Shown here piece after piece: positions 43,889-52,470 of a DNA stretch of 64,000 nt (position 1 is the first letter of the stretch; every line of letters starts with the position of its first letter). Both the position numbers and the translations under genes were made by a program. This DNA comes from an uncultured Bacillaceae bacterium (GTDB taxonomy: Bacteria > Bacillota > Bacilli > Bacillales > Caldibacillaceae): positions 6,265 to 70,264 of the forward strand of contig CALGYZ010000082.1 in NCBI GenBank assembly GCA_937934645.1, read 5' to 3'. The notes beneath the pieces were generated by a model. The model was not told where the DNA came from. It did no database searches and saw only the letters and a program-made list of their open reading frames with translations.

Positions 43889-44887
43889 GTGAAATGGTCT
43901 GAAATAAGCATTCATACTACCTACGAAGCAGTCGAAGCGGTATCCAATATTTTATATGAAGCCGGTGCCGGCGGTTTGGTAATCGAAGACTCTGGGAATT
44001 TACCCAGCGATACAGGAAACCGGTTCGGAGAGATTTATGAACTGGATGAAGACAGTTTTCCCGATGAAGGGGTAATCATCAAAGCCTATTTTCCTGTCAA
44101 TAGTTATTTGGCAGAAACGGTTGAAGAGATCAAGCAGGCTGTTAATAATCTGACCCGGTACGGTCTGGATATTGGAAAAAATGAAATAACCATCAGTGAA
44201 ATCGAAGAAGAAGATTGGGCAACAGAATGGAAAAAGTATTATCATCCGGTAAAAGTTTCCGAAAAATTTACGATTGTACCGACGTGGGAAGAGTATAAAC
44301 CGGTTGATAATGATGAATTAATTATAGAACTTGATCCGGGAATGGCCTTTGGCACTGGAACACACCCGACAACCATGATGAGTATTCAGGCGCTGGAAAA
44401 GATTGTTAAGCCGGGAGATACGGTGATTGATGTCGGAACCGGATCGGGAATTTTGAGTATAGCATCTGCTCTGTTGCGGGCAAAAAAAGTGTTAGCTTTG
44501 GATTTAGATGATATTGCAGTAAAAAGCGCTTGGGAAAATGTAAAATTAAACCGTGTCGATTCTATCGTTGAAGTAGAGCAAAACGATTTACTTGACGGAA
44601 TTACAGAAAAAGCAGATGTGATTGTCGGAAATTTGCTCGCGGAAATTATCGTCCGGTTTACCGATCAAGCTTATGAACTTCTTAACGATGACGGATTCTT
44701 TATTACGTCAGGCATCATCAGCCAGAAGAGGAAAGAAGTAGAAGATTCTTTGATTCAGGCCAACTTTTCGATTATTGAAACCAAGTGCATGGAAGACTGG
44801 ATAACAATCATTGCAAAAAAACAAAATGAGAGTGGGAAAAATGCAACGATATTTTATTCAGGACAAACCCATAGACGGAATATTTGA
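43889..44887 (+). CDS. prmA: Ribosomal protein L11 methyltransferase PrmA
   Basis: 332 residues. SAM motif VIDVGTGSGILSIAS, substrate motif GNLLAEIIVRF, and LDPGMAFGTGTHPTT. The family normally ends soon after DWITIIAKKQ; here about 20 more residues are read, overlapping the first 47 bases of rsmE. GTG 43889 follows AAAGGAG at 11 bases. Confidence 0.95.
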   Translation: MKWSEISIHTTYEAVEAVSNILYEAGAGGLVIEDSGNLPSDTGNRFGEIYELDEDSFPDEGVIIKAYFPVNSYLAETVEEIKQAVNNLTRYGLDIGKNEITISEIEEEDWATEWKKYYHPVKVSEKFTIVPTWEEYKPVDNDELIIELDPGMAFGTGTHPTTMMSIQALEKIVKPGDTVIDVGTGSGILSIASALLRAKKVLALDLDDIAVKSAWENVKLNRVDSIVEVEQNDLLDGITEKADVIVGNLLAEIIVRFTDQAYELLNDDGFFITSGIISQKRKEVEDSLIQANFSIIETKCMEDWITIIAKKQNESGKNATIFYSGQTHRRNI

Positions 44888-45590
44888 AATTAGCGGTGAT
44901 GATTATCACCATATAACCCGGGTCATGAGAATGGATCCTGGTGATGAAATAACCGTTGTTTTTCCCGATGGACGTGCAGCGCTTTCAGAAATTGTCAGTA
45001 TGGAACACGGAATCGTAAAAGGTAACATTTTGTATTTTCTGGAGGAAGACCGTGAACTACCGGTTCGTGTAACAATCGCCAGCAGTATATTAAAAGGGGA
45101 CAAATTTGACTTTATTATTCAAAAAGGAACGGAATTAGGCGCTGACGCTTTTGTTCCTTTTATCTCCAGCCGTTCTGTTGTTAAACTGGATGCAAAAAAA
45201 GCCGCAAAGCGATTGGAACGATGGAAAAAAATTGCTAAAGAAGCCAGTGAGCAGTCGGAAAGAAATAAAATACCGGTAATTCACCCCCTTGCATCGCTGG
45301 ATGAATTACCGCAACTAAGCAGCGGGTATACGATAAAAGTTGTTGCCTATGAGGAGAAGGGAAGAAACAACCAAAACGATACCCTGCCAAAAATATTGAA
45401 TCAACTTGAAAATGATGATACATTGTTTTTTGTATTCGGACCCGAAGGGGGATTTTCCGAACAGGAAATTGATTTTCTCGAACAGCATGATTTCCGGGTT
45501 TGCGGACTGGGACCGAGAATTTTAAGGGCTGAAACAGCCCCCCTTTATGCTTTGGCGTCTATTTCATTTTACTTTGAATGTTTGAGGTGA
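44841..45590 (+). CDS. rsmE: 16S rRNA m3U1498 methyltransferase RsmE (YqeU)
   Basis: 249 residues, SPOUT-class with an N-terminal PUA-like domain (MQRYFIQDKP, DYHHITRVMRMDPGDEI). The knotted SAM site is FVFGPEGGFSEQEI and LGPRILRAETAPLYALA. ATG 44841 follows GAGTGGGA inside the prmA tail, so the genes are coupled. Confidence 0.94.
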   Translation: MQRYFIQDKPIDGIFEISGDDYHHITRVMRMDPGDEITVVFPDGRAALSEIVSMEHGIVKGNILYFLEEDRELPVRVTIASSILKGDKFDFIIQKGTELGADAFVPFISSRSVVKLDAKKAAKRLERWKKIAKEASEQSERNKIPVIHPLASLDELPQLSSGYTIKVVAYEEKGRNNQNDTLPKILNQLENDDTLFFVFGPEGGFSEQEIDFLEQHDFRVCGLGPRILRAETAPLYALASISFYFECLR

Positions 45591-45595
45591 TTATT

Positions 45596-46954
45596 TTGTC
45601 AACCGTTGCTTTTTACACACTGGGATGTAAAGTAAACCATTATGAAACGGAAGCAATATGGCAGCTTTTCAAGAAAAACGGTTATGAACGGGTCGACTTT
45701 GAACAAAATGCCGATGTTTTTGTCATAAATACATGTACAGTAACCAATACAGGGGATAAAAAGAGCCGCCAGATTATCCGGCGGGCAATCAGGAAAAACC
45801 CAGACGCCGTAATTTGTGTAACCGGCTGCTACGCCCAGACTTCACCGGGGGAAATTTTGGAAATTCCCGGTGTAGATATTGTTATCGGTACCCAGGACCG
45901 TATGAAGGTGCTGGAATATATAGAACAGTACAGAAAAGAACGCAGGCCGATTAACGCGGTTAAAAATATTATGAAAAACCGTGTGTTTGAGGAAATGACG
46001 GTTCCGTACTTTACCGACCGTCACCGGGCCACTTTGAAAATTCAGGAAGGTTGCAATAATTTCTGCACATTTTGTATTATCCCGTGGGCACGCGGGTTAA
46101 TGCGTTCCCGTGATCCAAAGGAAGTCATCCGTCAGGCCCAATTGCTGGTTAACTCCGGATATAATGAAATTGTTTTAACAGGGATCCATACGGGCGGATA
46201 CGGCCAAGATTTGAAAGATTACAATCTGGCCATGTTATTAAGAGATCTGGAAGAACAAGTCCAAGGATTGAAACGCCTCCGTATTTCTTCAATTGAAGCC
46301 AGCCAGTTAACTGATGAGGTCATCAATGTGATTAAAAATTCCCAGGTCATTGTACGTCATATGCATGTTCCGCTGCAATCCGGATCTGATTCCGTGTTAA
46401 AACGGATGAGAAGAAAATATACGATGGCTGAGTATGAAGAAAGATTGGTCAAATTAAAAAACGCCGTACCGGACCTCGCGGTTACATCCGATGTCATTGT
46501 CGGTTTTCCGGGTGAAACAGAAGAGGAATTTATGGAGACTTACAATTTTGTGAAAAAACATAAGTTTGCCGAACTGCACGTGTTTCCTTATTCCAAACGG
46601 ACGGGAACCCCTGCTGCACGCATGAAAAATCAAGTGGACGAAAAAACAAAAGAAGAACGGGTGAACAAACTGATTGCACTTTCCGATCAATTGGCAAAAG
46701 AATATGCTTCCCGGTTTGAAGGAAAATTTTTGGAAGTTATTCCGGAAGAACCGTATAAAAAAGATCCGGAAAGCGGATTGTATGAAGGACATTCCGACAA
46801 TTACCTGAAAGTTGTTTTTCCGGCAACAGAAGAAATGCGCGGAAAAATTGTCCGCGTAAAAATTACAAAAGCAGGTTATCCGTATTGTGAAGGTGAATTT
46901 GTCGAAGTGTTGGAAGATGATCGTCCCGGTGAGCATAAGCAGTTAATTGTTTAA
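45596..46954 (+). CDS. mtaB: tRNA t6A37 methylthiotransferase MtaB (YqeV)
   Basis: 452 residues. N-terminal cluster cysteines in LGCKVN, VINTCTVTN and VTGCYAQ; radical SAM CNNFCTFC; C-terminal TRAM domain. It converts t6A37 to ms2t6A37 in tRNA-Lys. TTG 45596 lies 6 bases after GAGGTGAT, right at the rsmE stop, and gives the family N-terminus STVAFYTLGCKVN. Confidence 0.95.
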   Translation: MSTVAFYTLGCKVNHYETEAIWQLFKKNGYERVDFEQNADVFVINTCTVTNTGDKKSRQIIRRAIRKNPDAVICVTGCYAQTSPGEILEIPGVDIVIGTQDRMKVLEYIEQYRKERRPINAVKNIMKNRVFEEMTVPYFTDRHRATLKIQEGCNNFCTFCIIPWARGLMRSRDPKEVIRQAQLLVNSGYNEIVLTGIHTGGYGQDLKDYNLAMLLRDLEEQVQGLKRLRISSIEASQLTDEVINVIKNSQVIVRHMHVPLQSGSDSVLKRMRRKYTMAEYEERLVKLKNAVPDLAVTSDVIVGFPGETEEEFMETYNFVKKHKFAELHVFPYSKRTGTPAARMKNQVDEKTKEERVNKLIALSDQLAKEYASRFEGKFLEVIPEEPYKKDPESGLYEGHSDNYLKVVFPATEEMRGKIVRVKITKAGYPYCEGEFVEVLEDDRPGEHKQLIV

Positions 46955-46984
46955 ATAAGAACACGAACGATAAGGAGAATAGGT

Positions 46985-47635
46985 ATGGAAATTGCGAAGT
47001 ATATTGATCACACCTTATTAAAGCCGGATGCTACAAAAGATCAAATTGACCAATTATGTGAAGAAGCAAAAAAATACCGTTTTAAATCTGTATTTGTTAA
47101 CCCTTCCTGGATTTCATATGTGGCTGAACAGTTGAAAGATACCGATGTGCTTGTCGGCACGGCTGTCGGTTTTCCCCTGGGTGCCACGACTTCCGAAACA
47201 AAAGCTTTTGAAACGGCAAATGCCATTCATAACGGAGCAAAGGAAATCGATATGGTACTGAACATCGGACAATTAAAAAGCGGAAATGAACAATTTGTTT
47301 TGCAAGATATTGAAGCGGTGGTTAATGCTTCCGGAGGGCAAGCCCTTATAAAAGTAATTTTGGAAACATCACTACTATCAAAAGCTGAAATCCGAAGGGC
47401 CTGCCAACTTGCCGTTAAAGCCGGGGCGGACTTTGTCAAAACATCAACGGGATTCTCTTCCGGCGGAGCCACAGTGGAAGATGTGAAACTTATGCGGGAA
47501 ACTGTGGGACCGAAGTTTGGTGTGAAAGCTTCCGGGGGCATCCGGACGGCAGCTGATGCAAAAGCAATGATTGAAGCGGGAGCAAACCGGATTGGTTCAA
47601 GCTCCGGCGTGAAAATTGTGGAAGAATGGGAATAA
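46985..47635 (+). CDS. deoC: Deoxyribose-phosphate aldolase
   Basis: 216 residues. Schiff-base lysine Lys152 in FVKTSTGFSSGG, with Asp89 (EIDMVLN) and Lys181 (GVKASGGIRT) completing the relay. It splits deoxyribose-5-phosphate. ATG follows AAGGAGAATAGGT, 30 bases after mtaB. In B. subtilis deoC is with nupC-pdp instead; here it closes the heat-shock operon. Confidence 0.96.
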   Translation: MEIAKYIDHTLLKPDATKDQIDQLCEEAKKYRFKSVFVNPSWISYVAEQLKDTDVLVGTAVGFPLGATTSETKAFETANAIHNGAKEIDMVLNIGQLKSGNEQFVLQDIEAVVNASGGQALIKVILETSLLSKAEIRRACQLAVKAGADFVKTSTGFSSGGATVEDVKLMRETVGPKFGVKASGGIRTAADAKAMIEAGANRIGSSSGVKIVEEWE

Positions 47636-47641
47636 TACCAG

Positions 47642-47680
47642 GTGTTGAACTCATTAAACGAGTTCAACACTTTTTTATTT
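47642..47680 (+). terminator. Terminator after deoC
   Basis: GTGTTGAACTC / GAGTTCAACAC, 11 perfect pairs with a seven-base loop, then TTTTTTATTTT. Its T run reaches the end of convergent yqeW. Confidence 0.85.
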
Positions 47681-48598
47681 TCGGACATGAATCCATTGGA
47701 CAAAAGAGGCAAACGGTTTGGAAAAGGGTAGAACGAGCAAGGAAACGATCACATTAAAAAAAACACTGGCATGGGCAAGCTGCTTTTCAGGCATTGGGGA
47801 GAGCGATGTCATTGCGCCGGCAAAAACATCAATAAATGGCATAAATAAAAGAACACCCGCCACATTGAGCCAAATATGCGCCCATGCCGTGAGTTTTGCT
47901 TCTTTTCCACCTCCGATGCTTGCAATATACGCATCCGCACATGTACCGATGTTGGCGCCCAACATCAGGGCGATTCCTGCAGGCAAAGTTAAAAGATGTG
48001 CGTTCATAAATCCCATTGCAATTCCGGTTAATGCAGTACTTGACTGAATAATAGCAGTAATTATACATCCGGCAATCACCGCAAAAAGGATGTCTTCATT
48101 TATTTTTTCTATAAAAGTGTGAATAATTCCACTTTTTGAGAGTGGAACCGCCAACCGTTCAAATCCAAACATGGCCAAAAAAACCGCTCCCAATCCATAA
48201 AAAAACAGTCCGGCACTTCTGATTTTCGATTGCGGGAAAATGATGCAAACACTTCCGGCCAATAATAATGGAATGATCATCTCGTCCGTTCCATAGGCAA
48301 GAAACTCCAATGTTGCCGTAGTGCCAACATTCGTGCCGAGTATAATGCCGATTGATCTTGTAAAGGACAATAATCCTGCGGATATTAAGCCGACTGTCAG
48401 GATCATGACCGCAGAACTGCTTTGTAACAAGATCGTAACAACGATGCCGAACAAAAATCCTTTAACAGGTGAAGAAGTAAAAAGAAGCAGCCAATTTTTT
48501 AACCGGGAACCGGAAATATTCATTAAACCGGTGCGCATAACAGCCATACCGGCTAAAAATAATATTACATAACAGACAAATTGAAAAATTGACAGCAT
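47675..48598 (-). CDS. Na/Pi-cotransporter family protein (YqeW)
   Basis: 307 residues, about eight hydrophobic segments. The family's inverted repeat is plain: ILLQSSSAVMILTVGL with LGTNVGTT in the first half, and AIIQSSTALTGIAMGF with LGANIGTC in the second (QSS motifs). Probably phosphate or a similar anion with sodium; no PhoU domain. ATG 48598 has GAGGTGAGG upstream. Diverges from rpsU, as in B. subtilis. Confidence 0.88.
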   Translation of the reverse strand: MLSIFQFVCYVILFLAGMAVMRTGLMNISGSRLKNWLLLFTSSPVKGFLFGIVVTILLQSSSAVMILTVGLISAGLLSFTRSIGIILGTNVGTTATLEFLAYGTDEMIIPLLLAGSVCIIFPQSKIRSAGLFFYGLGAVFLAMFGFERLAVPLSKSGIIHTFIEKINEDILFAVIAGCIITAIIQSSTALTGIAMGFMNAHLLTLPAGIALMLGANIGTCADAYIASIGGGKEAKLTAWAHIWLNVAGVLLFMPFIDVFAGAMTSLSPMPEKQLAHASVFFNVIVSLLVLPFSKPFASFVQWIHVRK

Positions 48599-48670
48599 GT
48601 CCTCACCTCAATCCATGTTTATGTCAGCGTGAGGGAAACATGCAAATTTAATATTGAAAACGGTTTATGG

Positions 48671-48699
48671 TTGACCATTCTTCTTTTTTTTATTATAAT
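48671..48699 (+). promoter_or_regulatory. Sigma-A promoter for rpsU
   Basis: TTGACC (48671-48676), 17-base T-rich spacer, TATAAT (48694-48699). Confidence 0.85.
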
Positions 48700-48760
48700 T
48701 ATGTGAGTACATGATTTTTTTCATGGTTGATGTAAGGTGTTTTCGGAGGGAGGGAAAAGA

Positions 48761-48931
48761 ATGTCAAAAACAATCGTTCGCAAAAATGAATCCCTTGATG
48801 ATGCATTGCGCCGTTTTAAACGCCAAGTATCAAAAACGGGAACATTAAAGGAATACAGAAAACGCGAATTTTACGAAAAGCCGAGCGTCCGACGCAAGAA
48901 AAAGGCTCAAGCTGCAAGAAAACGCAGATAA
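48761..48931 (+). CDS. rpsU: 30S ribosomal protein S21
   Basis: 56 residues, MSKTIVRKNESLDDALRRFK and a very basic C-terminus (RRKKKAQAARKRR). ATG 48761 follows GGAGGGAGGG. The remnant yqeY begins 16 bases after its stop, so they share a transcript. Confidence 0.97.
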   Translation: MSKTIVRKNESLDDALRRFKRQVSKTGTLKEYRKREFYEKPSVRRKKKAQAARKRR

Positions 48932-48946
48932 TAAGAGGGTGTAATC

Positions 48947-49387
48947 ATGAGTCTTTCCGAACGTTTAAATGAAGATATGAAGAAAGCGATGAAAAGCAAA
49001 AAAGGATAAACTTTCGGTCATCCGTATGTTAAAACTTTCGTTGCAAAATGAAGCGATACTAAAAGGCCGGGAGTTGTCCGAAGATGAAGAAATTTCAGTT
49101 TTATCCCGTGAAGTAAAACAGCGAAAAGACTCCCTCCAGGAATTCGAAAAAGCAGGATGTCAAGATTTGGCTGAAAAAATAAGCAGAACTTGATTATATC
49201 AAAAAATATTTGCCTGAACCATTGAGTGAAGAGGAATTAATGGCGATTGTTAAAGAAGCGGTCAAAGAAACCGGCGCTTCAACAAAAGCTGACATCGGCA
49301 AGGTCATGTTCGTCGTAATGCCGAAAGTCAAAAGGAAGGACAGATGGTTCACACGTCAATAAAATCGTCTTGAGCGAATTATCATAA
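48947..49387 (+). pseudogene. yqeY: GatB/YqeY domain gene, frameshifted
   Basis: Reading MSLSERLNEDMKKAMKSKKG then stop, but homology to YqeY continues in other frames: LSVIRMLKLSLQNEAI, SEDEEISVLSREVKQRKDS, then YIKKYLPEPLSEEELMAIVKE, GASTKADIGKVM and finally NKIVLSELS ending at 49387. Three indels are needed: +1 in the A run near 48999-49009, a +1 or -2 near 49180-49190, and +1 in the A run near 49329-49334. The span is 441 bases, equal to 147 codons, the normal length. Either a recent pseudogene or sequence errors. YqeY is related to the tRNA-amidotransferase tail domain. Confidence 0.85.
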
Positions 49388-49400
49388 ATGGATGAAACCA

Positions 49401-49432
49401 AAAGGGGCTGACCTGTTGGTCAGCCCCTTTTT
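49401..49432 (+). terminator. Terminator after yqeY
   Basis: AAAGGGGCTGACC / GGTCAGCCCCTTT, 13 perfect pairs with a four-base loop and T run. Confidence 0.9.
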
Positions 49433-49439
49433 AAATTAT

Positions 49440-49465
49440 TAAAACTTTTCTTTTTTTAAACCGTA
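49440..49465 (+). promoter_or_regulatory. Sigma-W-like promoter for nfeD-floA
   Basis: TAAAAC (49440-49445), exactly 16 bases including a poly-T stretch, then CGTA (49462-49465). The sigma-W pattern is TGAAAC-N16-CGTA; only one -35 base differs. The B. subtilis yqeZ-yqfAB operon belongs to the sigma-W regulon. Confidence 0.7.
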
Positions 49466-49499
49466 AAGATAAAATATTGATACAGAGAGGAGGGATTGG

Positions 49500-50834
49500 A
49501 TGCAAAGACGGTTATTTACATTTCTTTTCACCGTCATCGTCGTTCAGCTTTTTTTCTATGCGCTTCAATCCGTTGTGCATGCGGATGATCGTACGGTATA
49601 TTATAGTAAGATTGACAGTGAAATCACTAAAGGGTTGTCAGAATATTTACAAAGAACTGTCCGTGCGGCGGAAGAAAATAATGCAGAAGCCATTATTTTT
49701 GAAATTCATACTCCCGGAGGAGCCGTTGATGCTGCTGGTGATATTGCAAAACTGCTGAAGGCGACGGATGTTAAAACCATTGCCTTTATTAATCAGGATG
49801 CTTTATCCGCCGGTGCTTACATTGCCTTGAATATGGATGAAATTTATATGGTACCGAATGCAACAATCGGAGCAGCCGCTGTGATTACCCAGGACGGAAA
49901 TGCAGCTGATAAAAAAGCCCAGAGCTATTGGCTGGCGGTGATGAAGTCCGCTGCGGAACAAAACGGAAGAGATCCGATTTATGCTATGGCCATGGCCGAT
50001 GAATCCATTGATTTACCCGAATACGGGGCACCAAAAGGGGAACTATTGACATTAACCGCATCACAAAGTATTGAAGTCGGTTATGCCGAGGGAATTGTTA
50101 AAAGTAAAGAGGAGTTGTTAACAAAGCTCGGTTACGAAGATACGAAGGTAGAGCATGTAAAAAAAACCTGGTCTGAAAAAGTGGCGGAATTTGTCACGAA
50201 TCCGGTTGTCATCCCTATTCTTCTTACCATTGGCAGTTTGGGGCTTGTTCTTGAATTGTACACCCCTGGATTTGGTTTACCGGGAATTGCGGGTCTGGCT
50301 TCTTTGTTGTTATTTTTCTACGGACATTATATCGCCGGACTTGCAGGCTATGAATCACTTATTTTGTTCATTTTGGGGATCATTTTAATTATTGCGGAAA
50401 TCTTTATTCCCGGTGGAATCATCGGATTTATCGGTTTGGGATCGATCCTGTTTTCAATTGTACTTGCCGGAAAAAGTGCCATTCATATGACGATCAGTTT
50501 AGTAATCGCTCTGGTTGCGGCAATTACTGTGATGGTGATTATGATGAAATTTTTTAATAAGCGTATAAAATTATTAAATAAAATAGTTTTAAAAGACTCA
50601 ACGAGCACTGGGAAAGGGTATATTTCAAACCAATCGCGCACAGACTTGCTTAATAAAACAGGCAAGGCCTTGACGCCCCTTCGGCCTTCGGGTACGGTTA
50701 TTATCGATAATGAACGGATCGATGCCGTTTCTGAAGGCGGATTTATTAAGAGCGGGGTAAAAATAACCGTTGTGAAAGTTGAAGGGCTGCGTGTTGTAGT
50801 CCGTGAAATCCCTGAGGATCAAAATAGAATATAG
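49500..50834 (+). CDS. NfeD family membrane serine protease (YqeZ)
   Basis: 444 residues, long form NfeD1b. N-terminal signal/anchor, a ClpP-like domain (EIHTPGGAVDAAGDIAKLL, nucleophile region DALSAGAYIAL), four membrane helices (from about residue 235) and a C-terminal OB-fold (GKALTPLRPSGTVIIDNERI). Works with the flotillin FloA encoded next in membrane-domain maintenance and antimicrobial stress. ATG 49500 follows GAGGAGGGA. Confidence 0.93.
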   Translation: MQRRLFTFLFTVIVVQLFFYALQSVVHADDRTVYYSKIDSEITKGLSEYLQRTVRAAEENNAEAIIFEIHTPGGAVDAAGDIAKLLKATDVKTIAFINQDALSAGAYIALNMDEIYMVPNATIGAAAVITQDGNAADKKAQSYWLAVMKSAAEQNGRDPIYAMAMADESIDLPEYGAPKGELLTLTASQSIEVGYAEGIVKSKEELLTKLGYEDTKVEHVKKTWSEKVAEFVTNPVVIPILLTIGSLGLVLELYTPGFGLPGIAGLASLLLFFYGHYIAGLAGYESLILFILGIILIIAEIFIPGGIIGFIGLGSILFSIVLAGKSAIHMTISLVIALVAAITVMVIMMKFFNKRIKLLNKIVLKDSTSTGKGYISNQSRTDLLNKTGKALTPLRPSGTVIIDNERIDAVSEGGFIKSGVKITVVKVEGLRVVVREIPEDQNRI

Positions 50835-50861
50835 AATCATATTAAAAAAAGGAGGAGTAAT

Positions 50862-51872
50862 ATGTTAGCAACCTTTAACATTTTCGGCTTGATTATAGCT
50901 GCATTAATTATTTTATTTATTGTTTTATTACTGACGTTTATTCCCGTTGCTCTCTGGATCTCGGCCCTTGCGGCGGGGGTAAAACTGAGTATATTTACGT
51001 TGGTTGGTATGCGGCTGAGAAGGGTAATTCCCGGCCGGGTAGTGAACCCGTTAATTAAAGCCCATAAGGCGGGATTGGATGTCGGTATTAACCAGCTGGA
51101 AAGTCACTATCTCGCCGGAGGAAATGTGGACCGGGTTGTCAATGCCCTGATTGCTGCACAAAGAGCCAATATCGATTTGACATTCGAACGGTGCGCAGCC
51201 ATTGACCTTGCCGGCCGCGATGTATTGGAAGCCGTTCAAATGAGCGTCAATCCGAAAGTGATTGAAACACCGTTTATTTCAGGGGTGGCCCTGGACGGTA
51301 TTGAAGTCAAAGCAAAGGCGAGAATTACCGTCCGTGCCAATATTGACCGTCTTGTCGGGGGTGCCGGTGAGGATACGGTTATTGCCCGGGTCGGAGAAGG
51401 AATTGTTTCCACCATCGGCTCGGCTGAGAACCATAAAGAAGTATTGGAAAATCCTGACATGATTTCTCATACGGTATTGGAAAAAGGACTGGATGCCGGT
51501 ACCGCCTTTGAAATTTTATCCATTGATATTGCGGATGTAGATATCGGCAAAAACATCGGGGCCATACTGCAAACAGACCAGGCCGAAGCGGATAAGAAGA
51601 TTGCCCAGGCGAAAGCAGAAGAACGCCGAGCGATGGCTGTTGCTGCCGAGCAGGAAATGGTTGCCCGCGTTCAGGAAATGAGAGCGAAAGTTATTGAAGC
51701 TGAATCCAAGGTGCCGCTGGCTATGGCGGAAGCATTAAAGTCGGGGAATATCGGCGTAATGGATTATATGAATTACAGAAATATCATGGCTGATACGGAA
51801 ATGAGGCAATCTATCAGTCGGGCTACAAAAAAGCCGGAAGAAAATACCGGGGGAAAAAAGAAAGATAAATGA
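50862..51872 (+). CDS. floA: Flotillin-like protein FloA (YqfA)
   Basis: 336 residues. A membrane-inserting N-terminus (NIFGLIIAALIILFIVLLL), a conserved body with VDRVVNALIAAQRANIDLTFE and AIDLAGRDVLEAVQMSVNPKV, and an Ala/Glu-rich coiled coil (AEADKKIAQAKAEERRAMAV). It organises lipid microdomains. ATG follows AAAGGAGGAGTAAT, 27 bases after the nfeD-type gene. Confidence 0.95.
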   Translation: MLATFNIFGLIIAALIILFIVLLLTFIPVALWISALAAGVKLSIFTLVGMRLRRVIPGRVVNPLIKAHKAGLDVGINQLESHYLAGGNVDRVVNALIAAQRANIDLTFERCAAIDLAGRDVLEAVQMSVNPKVIETPFISGVALDGIEVKAKARITVRANIDRLVGGAGEDTVIARVGEGIVSTIGSAENHKEVLENPDMISHTVLEKGLDAGTAFEILSIDIADVDIGKNIGAILQTDQAEADKKIAQAKAEERRAMAVAAEQEMVARVQEMRAKVIEAESKVPLAMAEALKSGNIGVMDYMNYRNIMADTEMRQSISRATKKPEENTGGKKKDK

Positions 51873-51897
51873 TAAATAAGGAGGGAGGCCTTCTTTC

Positions 51898-52377
51898 TTG
51901 ATTGAATTTATATTCGAGCATCTGCCCTTTATTATTATAGTTATCGGTGGTTTGATTTCCTTTTTAGGAAGAAAAGGAGAGGATTATGATTCTTCAACCG
52001 AGCCGGTAAAAACTTTCCGCACGGAACAATCCGGAAATGAAACGGCCGGACACCAGAACGGAAAAGACCCGGCGGTAAAGCACATTTATCCGGAAAAGGC
52101 AAAAGCAATAAAACCGGCTGTTGATGTAATGAAAGAACGATCCGAAAGGGAACTGGCTGAGCGGCAGGAAAAACTTTCACAGATGAAAGAAGAACTTGAA
52201 ACGAGACTCAGCAATATTAAAAACTTGAATCAGTTATCCGGACAGAAAAATGAAACACATAGCCTCGAAGTACCTGCCGTAAAACATGAAAATGTAGTGG
52301 AAGGCATCATTTGGTCGGAAACTTTGGGTCCGCCGAGGGCAAAAAATCCATACCGGCCGCCGAACATGAAGAAGTAA
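51898..52377 (+). CDS. YqfB-like membrane-anchored protein
   Basis: 159 residues. One N-terminal hydrophobic helix (FEHLPFIIIVIGGLISFLG), then a charged, low-complexity region with a coiled coil (ERSERELAERQEKLSQMKEE) and a conserved-looking C-terminal end (VEGIIWSETLGPPRAKNPYR). Position after floA points to yqfB; function unknown. TTG 51898 with AAGGAGGGAGG about 10 bases upstream. Confidence 0.75.
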   Translation: MIEFIFEHLPFIIIVIGGLISFLGRKGEDYDSSTEPVKTFRTEQSGNETAGHQNGKDPAVKHIYPEKAKAIKPAVDVMKERSERELAERQEKLSQMKEELETRLSNIKNLNQLSGQKNETHSLEVPAVKHENVVEGIIWSETLGPPRAKNPYRPPNMKK

Positions 52378-52426
52378 CTTTCATATGCCCGTTGTGATTC
52401 ACTGTTTAAGGAAAAATGGTGCTATG

Positions 52427-52464
52427 ACCCCCTTTTCATTCATATTTATGAATGAAAAGGGGGT
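52427..52464 (+). promoter_or_regulatory. Hairpin that ends the floA operon and covers the yqfC ribosome-binding site
   Basis: A 17-bp perfect stem (52427-52443 / 52448-52464, four-base loop ATTT) is followed by TCTTTT and then the yqfC ATG at 52471. The only Shine-Dalgarno for yqfC, AAAAGGGGG (52455-52463), is inside the 3' arm. Transcripts from upstream would hide it; a transcript starting within the loop or 3' arm would not. CATATTTA at 52441 resembles a mother-cell sigma -10 but the -35 is weak. Confidence 0.7.
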
Positions 52465-52470
52465 TCTTTT

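Noticed and set aside
47718..48047. Open frame opposite yqeW
   Set aside because: Antisense to conserved membrane-helix codons of yqeW; no ribosome-binding site and no recognisable protein features.
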